From Lanius collurio (lineage: Eukaryota > Chordata > Aves > Passeriformes > Laniidae), in the NCBI GenBank assembly GCA_020086605.1, contig JACBWW010000015.1, forward strand, positions 25,921,877 through 25,985,876: a stretch of DNA of 64,000 bases, given 5' to 3'. The stretch's first letter is position 1, and every line of letters starts with the position of its first letter. The position numbers and the translations under genes are program-made. The notes under the pieces are model-generated. The model saw nothing but the letters and a program-made list of their open reading frames with translations. It had not been told where the DNA came from and did not search any database. Below, piece after piece: positions 62,396 through 64,000 of this stretch.

Positions 62396-62782
62396 TGTAG
62401 AGGCCGGTGGGCCTGCTGAGAAAGCTTCCCCAGAATGCTCTGTTCTGTTATGCTAATGTTCCCCAGTTCTGCTCCCCTGGTTGGCTCTGTTAGTGCCTAC
62501 AGCCCCTGTTACTTGATACACCCTGGGAGTTGCATCATCAGTTCCCTTACCCTGGACCCTTCATTGTTCTCTCCCCGGGAGACTTCCACGAACCCTGGCA
62601 GAGGTGTGGACACATTAAATCTCTCCTATAGAACCCTATGCAAAGACTCTTGTTGCTCATTTCATCATCGGACTGTTTTAGCCAGCTATCTGGGCTATGT
62701 GTGTAAGCTGCCTGCACCGGGGGCTTTCTCCTGGAGACGCTTTCAGGAAGGTCGCTACAGAGAACCAGAGAAGATAGCGACA
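62396..62782 (+). repeat. Putative 5' LTR of the second ERV
   Basis: It begins tgtagagg and ends gcgaca, 387 bp, followed after two bases by a primer-site-like sequence. An ATTAAA signal lies at about 62616. The end is inferred from the primer site; the start is the best TGT upstream and is uncertain without the partner LTR. Confidence 0.5.
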
Positions 62783-62784
62783 AA

Positions 62785-62802
62785 TGACGCTCGAACACGG
62801 AC
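62785..62802 (+). other. Primer binding site, tRNA-Lys3-like
   Basis: tgacgctcgaacacggac matches the tRNA-Lys3 primer complement at 15 of 18 positions and sits 2 nt after a CA. Its position before gag is right; the three mismatches suggest decay. Confidence 0.55.
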
Positions 62803-63131
62803 TTCCTCGGAACATCCCTGAAAGCGTCTCCAGCAGCCTGTGCTGCTGGAAGCTCGCATTCGGCACGGCCGCCTCACCGGAGACAACAACTACTACAGGA
62901 CCCCACCGCCTGCAGCAGTCTGTCCAGCGAGCGCTCCGCCATGAGGGCCCCGTGTGGTGCCACCCCCCCCGCCGCTCCACACCGCTCCTCCATCTGCAGC
63001 AGAAGTGAACTGTGAGGTGCTGCACAGAGGTGCCCTGAGAGTTTTCCTTGAGCCCAGAGTCCTGTGGGTGAGATATTAAGTCACTTTTCACTCTTCCCTT
63101 TTATTCTTTTTCGCTCTGCTGCTAAGAAGAG
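62803..63131 (+). other. Untranslated leader of the second ERV
   Basis: 329 nt between the primer site and the gag ATG, where splice donor and packaging signals are expected. Possible GT donors exist (for example gtgggtgag at about 63064) but none is decisive. In contrast, the ERV-L-like provirus has almost no leader. Confidence 0.5.
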
Positions 63132-64000
63132 ATGGGGGCGAAACTGACCCACATCCAGCAAGACGCTTATACCCAAATCAAATCAGCTTTTATTTACAGA
63201 AATTACTGCTTTTCAAGAGCAGAGCTGAAGCATTTCATTCACTGGCTGTTTAAACACTTTCCTTACCTTTTGCAAGACTCACTCCTTTCTAGAGACTTTT
63301 AGGAACAAGTCGGGACAAAGTTGGACGCTCTACAGTCTAAAAATAACTTAGCAGCAGAAAGGTTTTATCCTTTATTCGCAACAATTCTTAAATGCGTTAA
63401 AGACATTGAGTGCTCGGGAAGCTTTATCCCCACTTTAAAAACCCCCTCGCCGTGTTCCTCTCCCCATGTCCCCGATCCCCTTTCCCTGCCTTGGACGGGA
63501 TCGAGAGATGAATCTCGCCCAGGGGTGCGGGGCAGCTCCCGTCATCCTAGCGTTTCCCTTTCCCGGGGCGGCACCGGCCATGCTGTCCCCAGCTCTCCCC
63601 CCAGTCCCCCGCCTGTGCCCACTTCCCCAGCTATGCCCCAACATGGCGTCAGCCACGCGGCCCCGGCTATTTCGCAGTCCCGCGGTCCCCCTCCGCTCCC
63701 TCCTGTACACGTCATCACGCACGACGCGTCCCCCATCCCCGCCGCCGCTCCTCTGGCTGTGGGCGCGCCCCCGCACCCTCATCCCCCTGCCTTCTCGGTT
63801 TCTCCCGCGAACTCCACTCCCGCAGTTTCTGCTTTAAACCCCACCGCCCCCAGCCTGGCTCCGGCAGTGCCGGCATCCAAAAGCTGTCACACTTTTCCCC
63901 CTGCCCTGCAGCTCCAGGCTGCCACGGATAGCCCTAGAGAACACCCCTCCTCCTTTTCAGAGGGTGACAGCAGCACCACGGACTCTGAGTCAGAGCCCGA
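63132..64000 (+). pseudogene. Gag of the second ERV, interrupted and cut by window end
   Basis: The frame opens with M-G-A-K-L, a candidate N-myristoylation start, and reads a helical, matrix-like stretch of 56 residues up to an in-frame TAG at 63300-63302. Beyond that stop the same frame stays open to the window edge (over 230 codons). It holds a further matrix-like helix (63303-63430), a long Pro/Ser/Ala-rich segment (about 63440-63930) and an acidic Ser/Thr/Glu tail. This order is as expected for a betaretroviral gag before the capsid domain. The stop and the mismatched primer site suggest a non-functional copy, though a single sequencing error could also create a stop. The capsid lies outside the window. 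Confidence 0.6.

Larger units (their letters stand above)
62396..64000 (+). mobile_element. Second ERV, betaretrovirus-like, 5' part only
   Basis: The order is a TG..CA segment (62396-62782), a primer-site-like sequence, a 329-nt leader, and a gag frame starting Met-Gly. The element continues past the window end, so the 3' LTR, target duplication and pol are not seen. It is unrelated in sequence to the provirus at 55163-62304. Confidence 0.65.

Overview
The window looks like a bird chromosome, most likely a passerine. The evidence is AT-rich, intron/intergenic-type DNA with old CR1-type LINE fragments as the main dispersed repeat, several LTR-retroelement insertions, and a GC-rich islet beside an assembly gap. 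I found no host coding exon I can defend. About 50 kb is noncoding sequence broken up by repeats. The only convincing long reading frames belong to endogenous retroviruses (ERVs).

Layout. 1-16437: AT-rich noncoding DNA with microsatellites. 16443-17815: solo LTR (+) with 5-bp target duplication ggtag. 18782-19135: CR1 (-). 20271-21200: solo LTR (-) with duplication gtgaa, related to the provirus further right. 22520-22730 and 28985-29345: CR1 (+). 30348-30978: LTR (-) of another family. 31125-31740: CR1 (-). 37691-38083: 393-base run of N, followed by a G-quadruplex-prone, CpG-containing, promoter-like islet (to about 38300) and a CR1 (-). 49869-51382: LTR-bounded element (+) with duplication aatgg, carrying a partly duplicated piece of a reverse-transcriptase gene. 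55163-62304: complete provirus with duplication ctgct. 62396-64000: 5' part of a second, unrelated ERV, cut by the window end.

The complete provirus is the main content. Its two 855-bp LTRs differ at only two positions, so it inserted recently. It has a tRNA-Lys-type primer site, a 707-codon gag-like frame, one in-frame UAG, and an open 1064-codon pol frame with protease, reverse transcriptase, RNase H and integrase motifs all visible. It has no env. The pol and capsid-like regions point to class III (ERV-L/spuma-related). The gag is odd: it seems to start with a membrane hairpin domain instead of a myristoylated matrix, carries an 11-residue coiled-coil repeat array, and lacks zinc knuckles. 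Gag and pol share a reading frame, and a stem-loop starts 8 nt after the UAG, which suggests Pol is made by stop-codon readthrough. This is probably an env-less, intracellularly cycling element.

The second ERV begins 91 bp downstream. It has a tRNA-Lys3-like primer site and a Met-Gly gag start and looks betaretrovirus-like. Its gag is interrupted by one in-frame stop and then stays open to the window edge.
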